64,000 nucleotides of DNA. Origin: Rhodoferax koreense. Its GTDB lineage: Bacteria; Pseudomonadota; Gammaproteobacteria; Burkholderiales; Burkholderiaceae_C. Location of the stretch: contig NZ_CP019236.1 in the NCBI RefSeq assembly GCF_001955695.1, forward strand, positions 4,092,001 through 4,156,000. The letters are read 5' to 3'. Below the pieces are notes generated by a model. That model saw only the letters and a program-made list of their open reading frames with translations. It did not search any database and had not been told where the DNA came from. The position numbers and the translations under genes are program-made. Positions 36,981 through 45,589 of the stretch are shown here, one piece after another; the first letter of the stretch is position 1, and each line of letters begins with the position of its first letter.

Positions 36981-38195
36981 TCAGGCGCGAGCGGCGCGCA
37001 GCTTCAGCGAGAACTCCTGCAGCGCGGCGATGCCGCTGCTCTCCGCACGGTGGCACCAGGCCTGCAGATCGGCCGTGAGCTGTTCGCGCGACTGCGAGGT
37101 GTTGAGCCACATCTGGCGCAGTTCTTCGCGCATCGTGACCATCTTGTCGAGCACGGGATGGGCGGCGCGCGCTTCAGCGAGTTGCGGATGGGCGGCGGCG
37201 GGGATCTTTTCCGCGTCGCGGTGCAGCCAACGCTTGGCGGATTCGAGCACGGACACGTCGGCCTGGCGGGCCTTCAATGCTTCGATCTCGGACTTGCAGG
37301 CACGGCGCATTTCGCGTGCGTAGCCGGCCATCACTTCGTAGCGGTGCGCAATCAAAGCTTCGAGCGTGTTCTCGTCCGCCACTGCCTTGACATCGCCGAG
37401 TTGCAGCTTCGGCGGGGTCTTCTTGACCTTGGCCAAGCCGACCTTTTCCATCATGCTGATGTAGACCCAGCCGATGTCGAACTCGTACGGCTTGACCGAG
37501 AACTTGGCCGACGTCGGGTAGGTGTGGTGGTTGTTGTGCAACTCTTCGCCACCGATCATGATGCCCCAAGGCGAGATGTTCGTGCTGGCGTCAGGCGCCT
37601 CGAAGTTGCGGTAGCCCCAGTAGTGGCCGATGCCGTTGATGATGCCGGCGGCGGTGACGGGAATCCAGATCATCTGCACGGCCCACACGGCCAGGCCGGC
37701 GATACCGAACAGCGCCAGATTCAGAATCAGCATCAGGCCCACACCCTGCCAGCTGTAGCGGCTGTACAGGTTGCGCTCGATCCAGTCGTTCGGGCAGCCG
37801 TGGCTGAACTTGGCCAGCGTTTCCTGGTTCTTGGTTTCGGCACGGTAGAGCTCGGCGCCCTTCCAGAAGACGGTTTCGATGCCGTGGGCGTGCGGGCTGT
37901 GCGGATCGTCCTTGGTTTCGCACTTGGCGTGGTGCTTGCGGTGCACGGACACCCATTCCTTGGTCACCTGGCCCGTGCCCAGCCACAGCCAGAAACGGAA
38001 GAAGTGGGCCGGCAGCGCGTGCAGGTCCATGGCGCGATGCGCCTGGTGGCGGTGCAGGTAGATGGTGACGCTGGCAATCGTGATGTGCGTGGTGACGAGC
38101 GTGTACAACACGATCTGCCACCAGGACAAATTCAACAGCCCATTGGCCAGCCAGTCAACAGCCGCATTCAGCACGGCCCAGTCGGGTAACAACAT
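36981..38195 (-). CDS. Fatty acid desaturase (acyl-CoA delta-9 type)
   Basis: A 404-residue membrane desaturase. The three histidine boxes are clear: HRHQAHR, HRKHHAKC and EELHNNHHTYP, between paired hydrophobic segments (WWQIVLYTLVTTHITIAS, LILNLALFGIAGLAVWAVQ). It introduces a cis double bond into saturated acyl chains and so controls membrane fluidity. The last ~130 residues form a charged helical tail not needed for the core. No electron-donor gene lies next to it. Confidence 0.9.
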   Translation of the reverse strand: MLLPDWAVLNAAVDWLANGLLNLSWWQIVLYTLVTTHITIASVTIYLHRHQAHRAMDLHALPAHFFRFWLWLGTGQVTKEWVSVHRKHHAKCETKDDPHSPHAHGIETVFWKGAELYRAETKNQETLAKFSHGCPNDWIERNLYSRYSWQGVGLMLILNLALFGIAGLAVWAVQMIWIPVTAAGIINGIGHYWGYRNFEAPDASTNISPWGIMIGGEELHNNHHTYPTSAKFSVKPYEFDIGWVYISMMEKVGLAKVKKTPPKLQLGDVKAVADENTLEALIAHRYEVMAGYAREMRRACKSEIEALKARQADVSVLESAKRWLHRDAEKIPAAAHPQLAEARAAHPVLDKMVTMREELRQMWLNTSQSREQLTADLQAWCHRAESSGIAALQEFSLKLRAARA

Positions 38196-38312
38196 AGATT
38201 CAATAGCCTCGGTTTATAAATAGACCGGCTTCCTATGTGCGAAAAGCTGGCCAGTCCACTATTTTAATTCGGATACCACAAAACACCTACTAGGCTGAGC
38301 AACCTAGTTGTT

Positions 38313-39632
38313 CTACTGTTTTTGCCACACGGCGGCGAAGAAGCCGTCGGTTCCGTGCCGATGCGGCCACAGGCGCAGGAATTCGCCGCCGCTGATGGGC
38401 CCGGTACACAGGCTAGCCGCGTGTTCCACCTTCAGATGCGTCAATATGTCCACGGTTTCAAGTGGCGTGAAGCCAGTATTCGCGGCCGAGAAAGCCTGGG
38501 CGATGGCTTCGTTCTCCTGCGGCAAGATGCTGCAGGTGGCATAGACGAGCCGGCCGCCGGGCTTCAGCAGGCGCGACGCGCTTTGCAGGATGGCGGCCTG
38601 CAGCGTGGCGAATTCGGCCACGGTGGTGGGCGACTGGCGCCATTTCAGGTCCGGATTGCGCCGCAGCGTGCCCAGACCGCTGCAGGGCGCATCGACCAGC
38701 ACCCGGTCCATCTTGCCGGCCAGGCGCTTGATGCGGTCGTCGCGCTCATGGGCGATGGCCACCGGATGCACGTTCGACAGGCCGCTGCGCGCCAGCCGCG
38801 GCTTCAGGCTTTCCAGGCGATGCGCCGAGGTGTCGAAGGCATACAGCCGGCCGGTGCTGCGCATGCCGGCGCCGATCGCCAGCGTCTTGCCGCCCGCGCC
38901 GGCGCAGAAATCGACCACCATCTCGCCGCGCTTGGCATCGAGCAGCAGGGCCAGCAGCTGCGAGCCCTCGTCCTGCACCTCGATGGCGCCGCGGTTGAAG
39001 GCGTCGAGCTTGGCCAGGTTCGGCTTGCCTTCGATGCGCAGACCGTTCGGCGAATATTTCGTGGGCGTGGCCGCCACGCCGGCCTTGGCCAGTTCGGCCT
39101 GCACTTCGGCGCGTTTGCTGGTCATGGTGTTGACGCGCAGGTCCAGCCCCGCGGGGCGGCTCAGGCTGTCGACCAGCGGCCAGAACTCGTCCTTCAACTG
39201 CTCACGCAGCGGCTGCACCAGCCATTCGGGCAGGTTGTGGCGATGCCGCTCCATCAGGTCGTGCGGCTGCACCTGGTCGCATTGGGCGAGCCAGTGTTTT
39301 TCCTGGTCGTTCAGCGCGCCGGCGAGGAAGTCGCGGGCGCCCTGCTTGGCATTGGCACCGGGACGCGCGCCGGGCTCGTCTTCGCTGTGCGCAAAGCCGA
39401 GAATGGCCAGCCGACGCTCCTTCGGGCCGCTGCCGGACGGTGCCAGATGGTCGAACAGCAGCTTGTTGCGCAACACGGTGTAGACGGTCTCGGCCATGGT
39501 GGCGCGCTCGCGCGGGCCCAAGGCGCGGTTCTCGCGGAAATAACGCGAAACGGTGGCGTCGGCGGGGTGTTCGAAACGGAGGACTTGGCGGACGAGCTCG
39601 GAGCACTCGTCCAGAACGGCTTTAGGATGCAT
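38313..39632 (-). CDS. RsmB/NOP-family 5-methylcytosine rRNA methyltransferase
   Basis: A 439-residue SAM-dependent methyltransferase. The N-terminal helical region is followed by the Rossmann fold with VVDFCAGAGGKTLAIG (SAM site), VLVDAPCSGLGTLRRNPDLKW (PCxG, assisting cysteine) and VYATCSILPQENE (TCS, catalytic cysteine). RsmB makes m5C967 in 16S rRNA; the low conservation of the N-terminus leaves other NOP2 targets possible. The ATG at 39632 is chosen because upstream codons are poorly supported. A hairpin (ACTAGG/CCTAGT, 38289-38308) follows the stop. Confidence 0.88.
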   Translation of the reverse strand: MHPKAVLDECSELVRQVLRFEHPADATVSRYFRENRALGPRERATMAETVYTVLRNKLLFDHLAPSGSGPKERRLAILGFAHSEDEPGARPGANAKQGARDFLAGALNDQEKHWLAQCDQVQPHDLMERHRHNLPEWLVQPLREQLKDEFWPLVDSLSRPAGLDLRVNTMTSKRAEVQAELAKAGVAATPTKYSPNGLRIEGKPNLAKLDAFNRGAIEVQDEGSQLLALLLDAKRGEMVVDFCAGAGGKTLAIGAGMRSTGRLYAFDTSAHRLESLKPRLARSGLSNVHPVAIAHERDDRIKRLAGKMDRVLVDAPCSGLGTLRRNPDLKWRQSPTTVAEFATLQAAILQSASRLLKPGGRLVYATCSILPQENEAIAQAFSAANTGFTPLETVDILTHLKVEHAASLCTGPISGGEFLRLWPHRHGTDGFFAAVWQKQ

Positions 39633-39693
39633 AGTCCCCGATTGTCCCACGCGCCCCATTTCGCGCGTAGGCCCGCCTCTTTCGCCAAACGCC

Positions 39694-39930
39694 ATGACCG
39701 ACAACGACCTGCCCGCCCTGATCGAAACCCCACCCGGCCGCTACCGCCACTACAAGGGCGGCCTGTACGAAGTCATGGGCACGGTGCGCCACAGCGAGAC
39801 GCTGGAGCCGATGACGCTGTACCGCGCGCTGTACGGCGAGATGGGCCTGTGGGTGCGGCCGGCGGCGATGTTCGAGGAGACGGTGGTCATCGAAGGCGTC
39901 ACGCGGCGCCGCTTCGCACCGGAGTCTTGA
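39694..39930 (+). CDS. DUF1653 domain protein
   Basis: A 78-residue protein that matches the DUF1653 family in full: GRYRHYKGGLYEVMGTVRHSET, LYRALYGEMGLWVRP and the terminal RRRF. Proteins of this family are small and have no known function. It is divergent from the rRNA methyltransferase gene. The ~40 bp after it resembles a degenerate intergenic repeat (GCGATAGC ... CGATAGC). Confidence 0.8.
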   Translation: MTDNDLPALIETPPGRYRHYKGGLYEVMGTVRHSETLEPMTLYRALYGEMGLWVRPAAMFEETVVIEGVTRRRFAPES

Positions 39931-39971
39931 ATAAAAAATGGCGATAGCGCCCGCCCCACCTGCGTAGCGAG

Positions 39972-41198
39972 CTACACTTTCGATAGCACTCTTGGCAAAT
40001 CCAGCGTCGCCACCAGGCCGCCTGCCTCGCGATTGGCCAGCGTGAGTGTGCCGCCGTGCCGGCGCGCGATGTCCAGCGCGATCGACAGGCCCAAGCCGAC
40101 GCCGCCCTGGTTCAACTGGCGCGAAGCCTGCAGCCGGTAGAACGGCGCCATCACCCGGTCGAGTTCTTCCGGCGGCAGGCCCGGGCCGCGGTCGCAGATG
40201 GCGATGCGCAGCGTGTCGTGCGCATCGTCCAGCCGGACCTCGGCACAGCCGCCGTAGCGGATCGCGTTCTCCAGCAGGTTGCTGATGCAGCGCTGCAAGG
40301 ACTGCGGCTGCGCGCGTATTGGCGCGGCCGTGCCGTGCACGGCCACGGCGTGGCCCGCGTCGCGCAGGTCGTCGGCCATGCTGTCGAGCAGCGCCACCAC
40401 GTCGAGCAGCACGCGCGGTTCGGCATCGGCCGCGCCGCTGAGTACGTCGAGCGTGGTGCGGATCATGTTGTCCATCTCGCTGATGTCCTGGGCGAACTGG
40501 CGCTTGCGCTCGGGATCGGCCAGATTCTCGGCCCGCAGGCGCAACCGGGTGAGCGGCGTGCGCAGGTCATGCGACACCGCGGCCACCAGCCGGTCGCGCT
40601 CGTTGAGCTGTTCGCGGATGCGCGCCTGCATCTGGTTGAACAGGCGGCTGGCCTCGCGCGCCTCGGTGCTGCCGTTTTCGGCCAGCGGCGGGCCTTCGAT
40701 GTCGTCGCCGAGGGCGCGCGCGGCCCTGGCCAACCGGCGGATCGGCTCGGAAAGCCAACGGGCACCGACCCAGGCGGCCAGCAACAGCGCGGCCACCCGC
40801 ACCGCAATGTCCAGCAGCAGGCCGCCGTGCATGAGCGGGAATTCGGGTGGCGGAGGCCGGGGTGGCGGCGGTGGTGAAAGCGACGGCGGGAATGCGCCTG
40901 CCGCGGACCGCGGCGGGATGCCGGCACGCGGGCTGGCAGGCCCGATCTGCGCTGGCATCACCGGCAGACGGTCACCCGCGAAAACGCCTGCCTCGGGCGG
41001 CCGCGCGGGAAACGGCCGAAGTTCGAACATCAGGGCCATGGCCAGCACCTGCCCGACCAGCACGGCCGCCACCAGCAGCAGCGCCAGGCGGCCAAACAGG
41101 CTGCGCGGCAGCGACCGCCGCAACCAGCGTGCGCAACATGCGCCGACAGAACGCAACGGCGTCGTCGCAGCACCGCGCGCCGACGCCGGCATCGTCAC
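39972..41198 (-). CDS. Sensor histidine kinase, EnvZ-like
   Basis: A 408-residue kinase. Two membrane segments (FGRLALLLVAAVLVGQVLAMAL and LLLDIAVRVAALLLAAWVGA) enclose a proline-rich periplasmic loop of about 80 residues with PPPPPRPPPPEFP. HAMP, dimerisation (AAVSHDLRTPLTRLRLRAE, phosphorylated histidine) and ATPase domains (NLLENAIRYGG, DRGPGLP, GVGLGLSIALDIARRHGG) follow. Its start overlaps the regulator stop by 4 bp. The loop is too short and plain to name the signal. Confidence 0.92.
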   Translation of the reverse strand: MTMPASARGAATTPLRSVGACCARWLRRSLPRSLFGRLALLLVAAVLVGQVLAMALMFELRPFPARPPEAGVFAGDRLPVMPAQIGPASPRAGIPPRSAAGAFPPSLSPPPPPRPPPPEFPLMHGGLLLDIAVRVAALLLAAWVGARWLSEPIRRLARAARALGDDIEGPPLAENGSTEAREASRLFNQMQARIREQLNERDRLVAAVSHDLRTPLTRLRLRAENLADPERKRQFAQDISEMDNMIRTTLDVLSGAADAEPRVLLDVVALLDSMADDLRDAGHAVAVHGTAAPIRAQPQSLQRCISNLLENAIRYGGCAEVRLDDAHDTLRIAICDRGPGLPPEELDRVMAPFYRLQASRQLNQGGVGLGLSIALDIARRHGGTLTLANREAGGLVATLDLPRVLSKV

Positions 41199-41944
41199 AG
41201 TCCGGAAGAATGCCAGGCCGCGGTGCTCTGCACCGTCTGGCTGTCGAACATGTAGCCGACGCCGCGCACGGTCTTGATCATCGACGGGTTCTGCGGATCT
41301 TCCGAGAGCTTCTGGCGCAGCCGCGAAACGAGCAGGTCGATGCTGCGCTCGTAGCCATCCATGCTGCGCCCACGCGCCTGCGCCATCAGTTGCTCACGCG
41401 CGAACACACGGCGCGGCGCACCGAGGAAGATCGACAGCAGCCGGAACTCGGCGTTGGACAGAGGCACGACCATGCCCGTCGGCGACTTCAGTTGCCGCTC
41501 GTGCCGCAGCATCGACCAGCCATCGAAACGCACGACGTCGCCGCCGACGCCGTCCGGCGTCGGGTCGTTGCGCGCCACCGAGCGGCGCAGCACAGTCTGG
41601 ATACGGGCCACGAGTTCGCGCGGCTCGAAAGGCTTGGCCATGTAGTCGTCGGCGCCGACCTCCAGCCCCACCACGCGCTCGACCGCACCGGCACGGGCCG
41701 TGAGCATGATGATCGGGATCGTCGAGCGCTGGCGCAGTTCGCGCGCCAGCGTCAGGCCGTCGGTGCCCGGCAGCATCAGGTCGAGCACCACCAGGTCGAT
41801 CGGCTGGCTGGCCAATTGGGCCCGCATGGCATGGCCGTCGGCCGCCGCATGGGTGCCGAAATCGAATCGCGCCAGATAGTCGCGCAGAAGGCTGGTGATG
41901 CCTTCGTCGTCGTCAACCACCAGGATTTGCGATTGAGGTTTCAT
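41195..41944 (-). CDS. OmpR-family response regulator
   Basis: A 249-residue regulator with receiver domain (acidic pocket VVDDDEG, phosphorylated aspartate in VVLDLMLPGTDG, lysine in YMAKPFEPREL) and a C-terminal winged helix (PLSNAEFRLLSIFL, RSIDLLVSRLRQKLSEDPQNP, VRGVGYMF). The start at 41944 fits the family (MKPQSQILVVDDD). It forms an operon with the kinase and is divergent from the EF-hand gene over a 201-bp region holding a palindrome. Confidence 0.93.
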   Translation of the reverse strand: MKPQSQILVVDDDEGITSLLRDYLARFDFGTHAAADGHAMRAQLASQPIDLVVLDLMLPGTDGLTLARELRQRSTIPIIMLTARAGAVERVVGLEVGADDYMAKPFEPRELVARIQTVLRRSVARNDPTPDGVGGDVVRFDGWSMLRHERQLKSPTGMVVPLSNAEFRLLSIFLGAPRRVFAREQLMAQARGRSMDGYERSIDLLVSRLRQKLSEDPQNPSMIKTVRGVGYMFDSQTVQSTAAWHSSGL

Positions 41945-42023
41945 GGAATGGGAGCCTTTTTCATGATTTCTCACGAAAGTGTAGCGACGAAGCCACGCGA
42001 TTCGATGCCCCGAACAGCACCGT

Positions 42024-42040
42024 GAAAGTTCTTTACTTTC
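42024..42040. promoter_or_regulatory. GAAAGT-N5-ACTTTC palindrome between the response regulator and EF-hand genes
   Basis: Perfect 6-bp arms at 42024-42029 and 42035-42040, with a further GAAAGT half-site at 41975-41980. Centred between two divergent genes, it is a candidate binding site of the OmpR-type regulator. Confidence 0.45.
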
Positions 42041-42145
42041 GGCTTTAGAACCGCCGTTCGTACCAGGCTTGGTACATCCCCGACAAACGCCGTTTACACA
42101 GGGGCAGAACAATGGTCGCCAACCCTTCTGTCCGAGGAAAGCACC

Positions 42146-43030
42146 ATGTCCAGCATCAATGGCATCAGCGGTGGCGGCGCCAGCGGCGACGCCTGGGCCC
42201 AGCTTCGGGCCGCGCGGGCGGCCACCCAGAGCCGCATCCAGAATCAACTGCTGGCCAAGGTCGATGCGGATGGTAGCGGTGGCGTCGACAGCAGCGAATT
42301 GCAGACGGCGCTGGACACCATCGCCAAGAAAACCGGCGTGGCGGTCGACACCAAGGCCACCGACCTGCTCGCCAAGGCGGACCAGAATGGCGATGGCAGC
42401 CTCGGCGCGGCCGAACTCGAGAAGGCGCTGCAGAGCGCGCTGCCGCCGCCGTCGACCATGGATTTCGCCCAGTCGCGCTCGGCCGACAACACCGCCGCCA
42501 TGGCTGCGAAAAGCCAGGCCGCTGACGACCTGTTCGCCAAGGTGGATGCCGACGGGAACGGCAGTATCGACAAAACCGAACTCAATGCCCTGATGCAAGC
42601 GATGGCGCAGGACGAGCCGGCCACTCGCAGCACCACCAGTTCACCCGGTGCGAACAGCGCCAACGACGATCGGTTCGACACCAACAAGGACGGCGTGGTC
42701 TCCGCACTGGAACTGGCCGCGGGCACCGCTTCAGGTGCCGCCCCAACCGATCCGTTGGCGGCGCTGTTCGAAGCCGTCGACACCGACGGTGACGAAAAAC
42801 TCAGCGTCAGCGAAACCGATGCCCTGGCCAAGCAGGCGGCCACGGCACTGGAGACATTGCAAAAGGCTTCCAGCATGACCGGCAACAGCGACGGCAACGG
42901 CGGCACCGCGGAAGACAAGCCTTTCGATCTGCGCACCCTGGCCCAACTCGTGCTGAAGCAATACGAGGCCATCGCGAGCCAAGGGTCGTCGGCCTCAACC
43001 TCGGCATCGACGCTGAACGCCACGGCCTGA
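42146..43030 (+). CDS. EF-hand calcium-binding protein
   Basis: A 294-residue protein, rich in Ala, Ser and Asp, with five EF-hand loops: DADGSGGVDSSE, DQNGDGSLGAAE, DADGNGSIDKTE, DTNKDGVVSALE and DTDGDEKLSVSE. There is no signal peptide. The N-terminus MSSINGISGGG resembles XopAW/calcium-sensor-like proteins found near motility or secretion genes in proteobacteria. The divergent two-component system suggests a calcium-responsive unit. The function is not known. Confidence 0.8.
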   Translation: MSSINGISGGGASGDAWAQLRAARAATQSRIQNQLLAKVDADGSGGVDSSELQTALDTIAKKTGVAVDTKATDLLAKADQNGDGSLGAAELEKALQSALPPPSTMDFAQSRSADNTAAMAAKSQAADDLFAKVDADGNGSIDKTELNALMQAMAQDEPATRSTTSSPGANSANDDRFDTNKDGVVSALELAAGTASGAAPTDPLAALFEAVDTDGDEKLSVSETDALAKQAATALETLQKASSMTGNSDGNGGTAEDKPFDLRTLAQLVLKQYEAIASQGSSASTSASTLNATA

Positions 43031-43035
43031 AGCCG

Positions 43036-43632
43036 TCAGGCCATTTCCGCCAGCAGTCCCGCCACGACACGCGGGTACAGCCGATGTTCCTGGCTCAGCA
43101 CGCGCTGCGCCAGGCCCTCCGCCGTGTCGCCGGGCAGCACCGGCACCACCACCTGGCCCAGGATCGGGCCGTGGTCCAGCTCGGGCGTCACGCGGTGCAC
43201 GGTGGCGCCCACAAACTGGCAACCCGCGTCCAGCGCGCGCTGGTGCGTCTGCAGCCCGGCAAAGGCCGGCAGCAATGACGGGTGGATGTTGATCAATCTT
43301 CCTGCATAACGTTCGACGAAACCCGGCGTGAGGATGCGCATGAAGCCGGCCAGCAGCACCAGCGCGGGCGCCTCGCGATCAATCACCGCGGCGAGTTCGG
43401 CGTCGAAGGCCGCGCGTGGATCGGCAGCGGCGGCGAAGGCCTTGTGCTCGACCACCGCGGTGGCGATCCCTGCCGCACGGGCCGTTGCCAGGCCCGGCGC
43501 GGCCGGCTTGTTGGCGATCACCAGGCTGACGCGGGCGCCAAAACGTCCGGCCCAATCCTCGCGTTGCGAGGCCTGCACGATGGCCGCCATGTTGGAGCCG
43601 CCGCCTGAGATCAAAATGACAATGTTTTTCAT
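43036..43632 (-). CDS. purN: Phosphoribosylglycinamide formyltransferase
   Basis: A 198-residue PurN. Motifs are [18 protein letters not shown] at the N-terminus, [13 protein letters not shown] and the catalytic [20 protein letters not shown] with the asparagine and histidine, then [19 protein letters not shown] with the aspartate. It adds formyl from 10-formyl-tetrahydrofolate to GAR in purine synthesis. It converges on the EF-hand gene and is divergent from yceH. Confidence 0.95.
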   Translation of the reverse strand: MKNIVILISGGGSNMAAIVQASQREDWAGRFGARVSLVIANKPAAPGLATARAAGIATAVVEHKAFAAAADPRAAFDAELAAVIDREAPALVLLAGFMRILTPGFVERYAGRLINIHPSLLPAFAGLQTHQRALDAGCQFVGATVHRVTPELDHGPILGQVVVPVLPGDTAEGLAQRVLSQEHRLYPRVVAGLLAEMA

Positions 43633-43651
43633 ACCTGCCGGAATTATCCCC

Positions 43652-44353
43652 GTGACCACACCCACACCCATCCTGACCCCCATCGAAGCGCGCGTGCTCG
43701 CCACCCTGATGGAGAAGGCGCGCACCGTCCCCGACAGCTATCCGATGTCGCTCAACACCCTGGTGCTGGGCTGCAACCAGAAAACCAGCCGCGACCCGAT
43801 CATGAACATCAGCGATGCCCAGGCGCTGACCGCACTGGACGAGCTCAAGTCCGCCGGGCTGGTGCGCGAGGCCAGCGGCAGCCGGGTGGCGCGTTTCGAA
43901 CACAACTTCCAGCGCGGCATCGGCGTGCCCGAGCAGTCGGCCGTGGTGCTGGGCCTGTTGATGCTGCGCGGGCCGCAGACGGCCGGCGAACTGCGGCTGA
44001 ACACCGAACGCTGGTACAGGTTCGCCGACATCTCCTCGGTCGAGGGCTTTCTGGAGGAACTGCAGGACCGGGCCGCCGAAAAAGGCGGCCCGCTGGTCGT
44101 CAAGCTGCCGCGCGCACCCGGCGCCCGCGAACAGCGCTGGGCCCATCTGCTGTGCGGGCCGGTCGACCTGGCCGCGCTGGCCGCCGCCGACGCCGATGCG
44201 GCCCAGCCCGGCGCAGGCGCGTCGATGCTTCTGCAGGCGCGCATCGATGTGCTGGAAAACGAGGTGGCGCAATTGCGCGCCACGGTGCACAAACTGTGTG
44301 AGGAACTCGGTCTGCCCTTGCCGCCGCCCGTGTCCCCCCGCGGACAGGATTGA
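43652..44353 (+). CDS. yceH: YceH family protein (DUF480)
   Basis: A 233-residue winged-helix protein. The opening [30 protein letters not shown] and [30 protein letters not shown] are the YceH signature, followed by a second winged helix. A short coiled coil ([20 protein letters not shown]) ends it. The start is the GTG at 43652. The function is unknown; it may bind nucleic acid. Confidence 0.9.
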   Translation: MTTPTPILTPIEARVLATLMEKARTVPDSYPMSLNTLVLGCNQKTSRDPIMNISDAQALTALDELKSAGLVREASGSRVARFEHNFQRGIGVPEQSAVVLGLLMLRGPQTAGELRLNTERWYRFADISSVEGFLEELQDRAAEKGGPLVVKLPRAPGAREQRWAHLLCGPVDLAALAAADADAAQPGAGASMLLQARIDVLENEVAQLRATVHKLCEELGLPLPPPVSPRGQD

Positions 44354-44397
44354 CCCCCTCGCCATGCTAGAAAGCAGGCTTCTCTGGAGACAAAAGA

Positions 44398-45576
44398 ATG
44401 GACCTTGCTTTCACGCCCGAAGAACAATCGTTTCGCGAGGAGGTCCGTGCCTGGGTCGCAGCCCATCTTCCCGCCGATATCGCTCATAAAGTGCACAACG
44501 CCCTGCGCCTGAGCCGCGACGACTTGCAGCGCTGGGCCAAGATCCTGGGCAAGAAGGGCTGGCTCGGTTACGGCTGGCCCAAGCAGTTCGGCGGGCCGGG
44601 CTGGAACGCGGTGCAGAAACACCTGTTCGAAGAAGAATGCGCGCGCGCCGGCGGACCCCGCATCGTGCCCTTCGGGCCGGTGATGGTGGCGCCGGTGATC
44701 ATGGCCTTCGGCAATGCGGAGCAGCAGCAGCGCTTCCTGCCCGGCATCGCCAGCGGCGAAGTCTGGTGGAGCCAGGGCTACAGCGAGCCGGGCTCGGGCT
44801 CCGACCTGGCTTCGGTGAAGACCCGGGCCGAGCGTCAAGGGGACAAATACATCGTCAACGGCCAGAAGACCTGGACGACGCTGGGCCAGTACGGCGAATG
44901 GATCTTCTGCCTGGTGCGCACCAGCACCGAGGGCAAGCCGCAGACCGGCATCAGCTTCCTGCTGATCGACATGAAGTCGCCCGGCGTGACGGTGCGGCCC
45001 ATCGTGCTGCTGGACGGCGAGGCCGAGGTCAACGAGGTCTGGTTCGACAACGTCGAAGTGCCCGCCGAAAACCTGATCGGCGAGGAGAACAAGGGCTGGA
45101 CCTATGCCAAGCACCTGCTGAGCCACGAGCGCACCAACATCGCCGACGTGAACCGCGCCAAGCGCGAACTCGAACGCCTCAAACGCATCGCCAAGGCCGA
45201 AGGCGTGTACGAAGACCAGCGCTTCCGCGACGAGATCGCCAAGCTCGAAGTCGACGTGGTCGCGCTCGAGATGATGGTGCTCAGGGTGCTGTCAGCCGAG
45301 AAATCGGGCAAGAACTCGCTCGACGTCGCCGCCCTCCTGAAGATCCGCGGCAGCGAGATCCAGCAGCGCTACAGCGAACTGATGATGCTCGCCGCCGGCC
45401 CCTACAGCCTGCCCTTCATCTTCGAGGCGATGGAAGCCGGCTGGCAGGGCGACCACGTGGGCGCGGCCCACTGCGCGCCGCTGGCCTCCACCTATTTCAA
45501 CCAGCGCAAGACCACGATCTACGGTGGCTCGAACGAGGTGCAGCGCAACATCGTCGCCCAGGTCGTTCTGGGCTGA
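44398..45576 (+). CDS. pimC: Acyl-CoA dehydrogenase, large subunit (pimeloyl-CoA dehydrogenase PimC-like)
   Basis: A 392-residue FAD-dependent acyl-CoA dehydrogenase with GYSEPGSGSDLASV (FAD site) and YIVNGQKTWTT. The C-terminal glutamate of the usual YEGT motif is replaced (IYGGSNEVQRN), but Glu244 in LSHERTNIAD falls where isovaleryl-CoA-type enzymes keep their catalytic base, so the subunit can be active. The gene directly after it codes for a second, shorter dehydrogenase, as in heteromeric pimeloyl-CoA dehydrogenases. Confidence 0.86.
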   Translation: MDLAFTPEEQSFREEVRAWVAAHLPADIAHKVHNALRLSRDDLQRWAKILGKKGWLGYGWPKQFGGPGWNAVQKHLFEEECARAGGPRIVPFGPVMVAPVIMAFGNAEQQQRFLPGIASGEVWWSQGYSEPGSGSDLASVKTRAERQGDKYIVNGQKTWTTLGQYGEWIFCLVRTSTEGKPQTGISFLLIDMKSPGVTVRPIVLLDGEAEVNEVWFDNVEVPAENLIGEENKGWTYAKHLLSHERTNIADVNRAKRELERLKRIAKAEGVYEDQRFRDEIAKLEVDVVALEMMVLRVLSAEKSGKNSLDVAALLKIRGSEIQQRYSELMMLAAGPYSLPFIFEAMEAGWQGDHVGAAHCAPLASTYFNQRKTTIYGGSNEVQRNIVAQVVLG

Positions 45577-45589
45577 AAAGGATCAATTC

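Noticed and set aside
44398..45576. Loss of the YEGT catalytic glutamate as a sign of an inactive large acyl-CoA dehydrogenase.
   Set aside because: Glu244 occupies the alternative catalytic-base position used by isovaleryl-CoA-type enzymes, so the protein is probably active.
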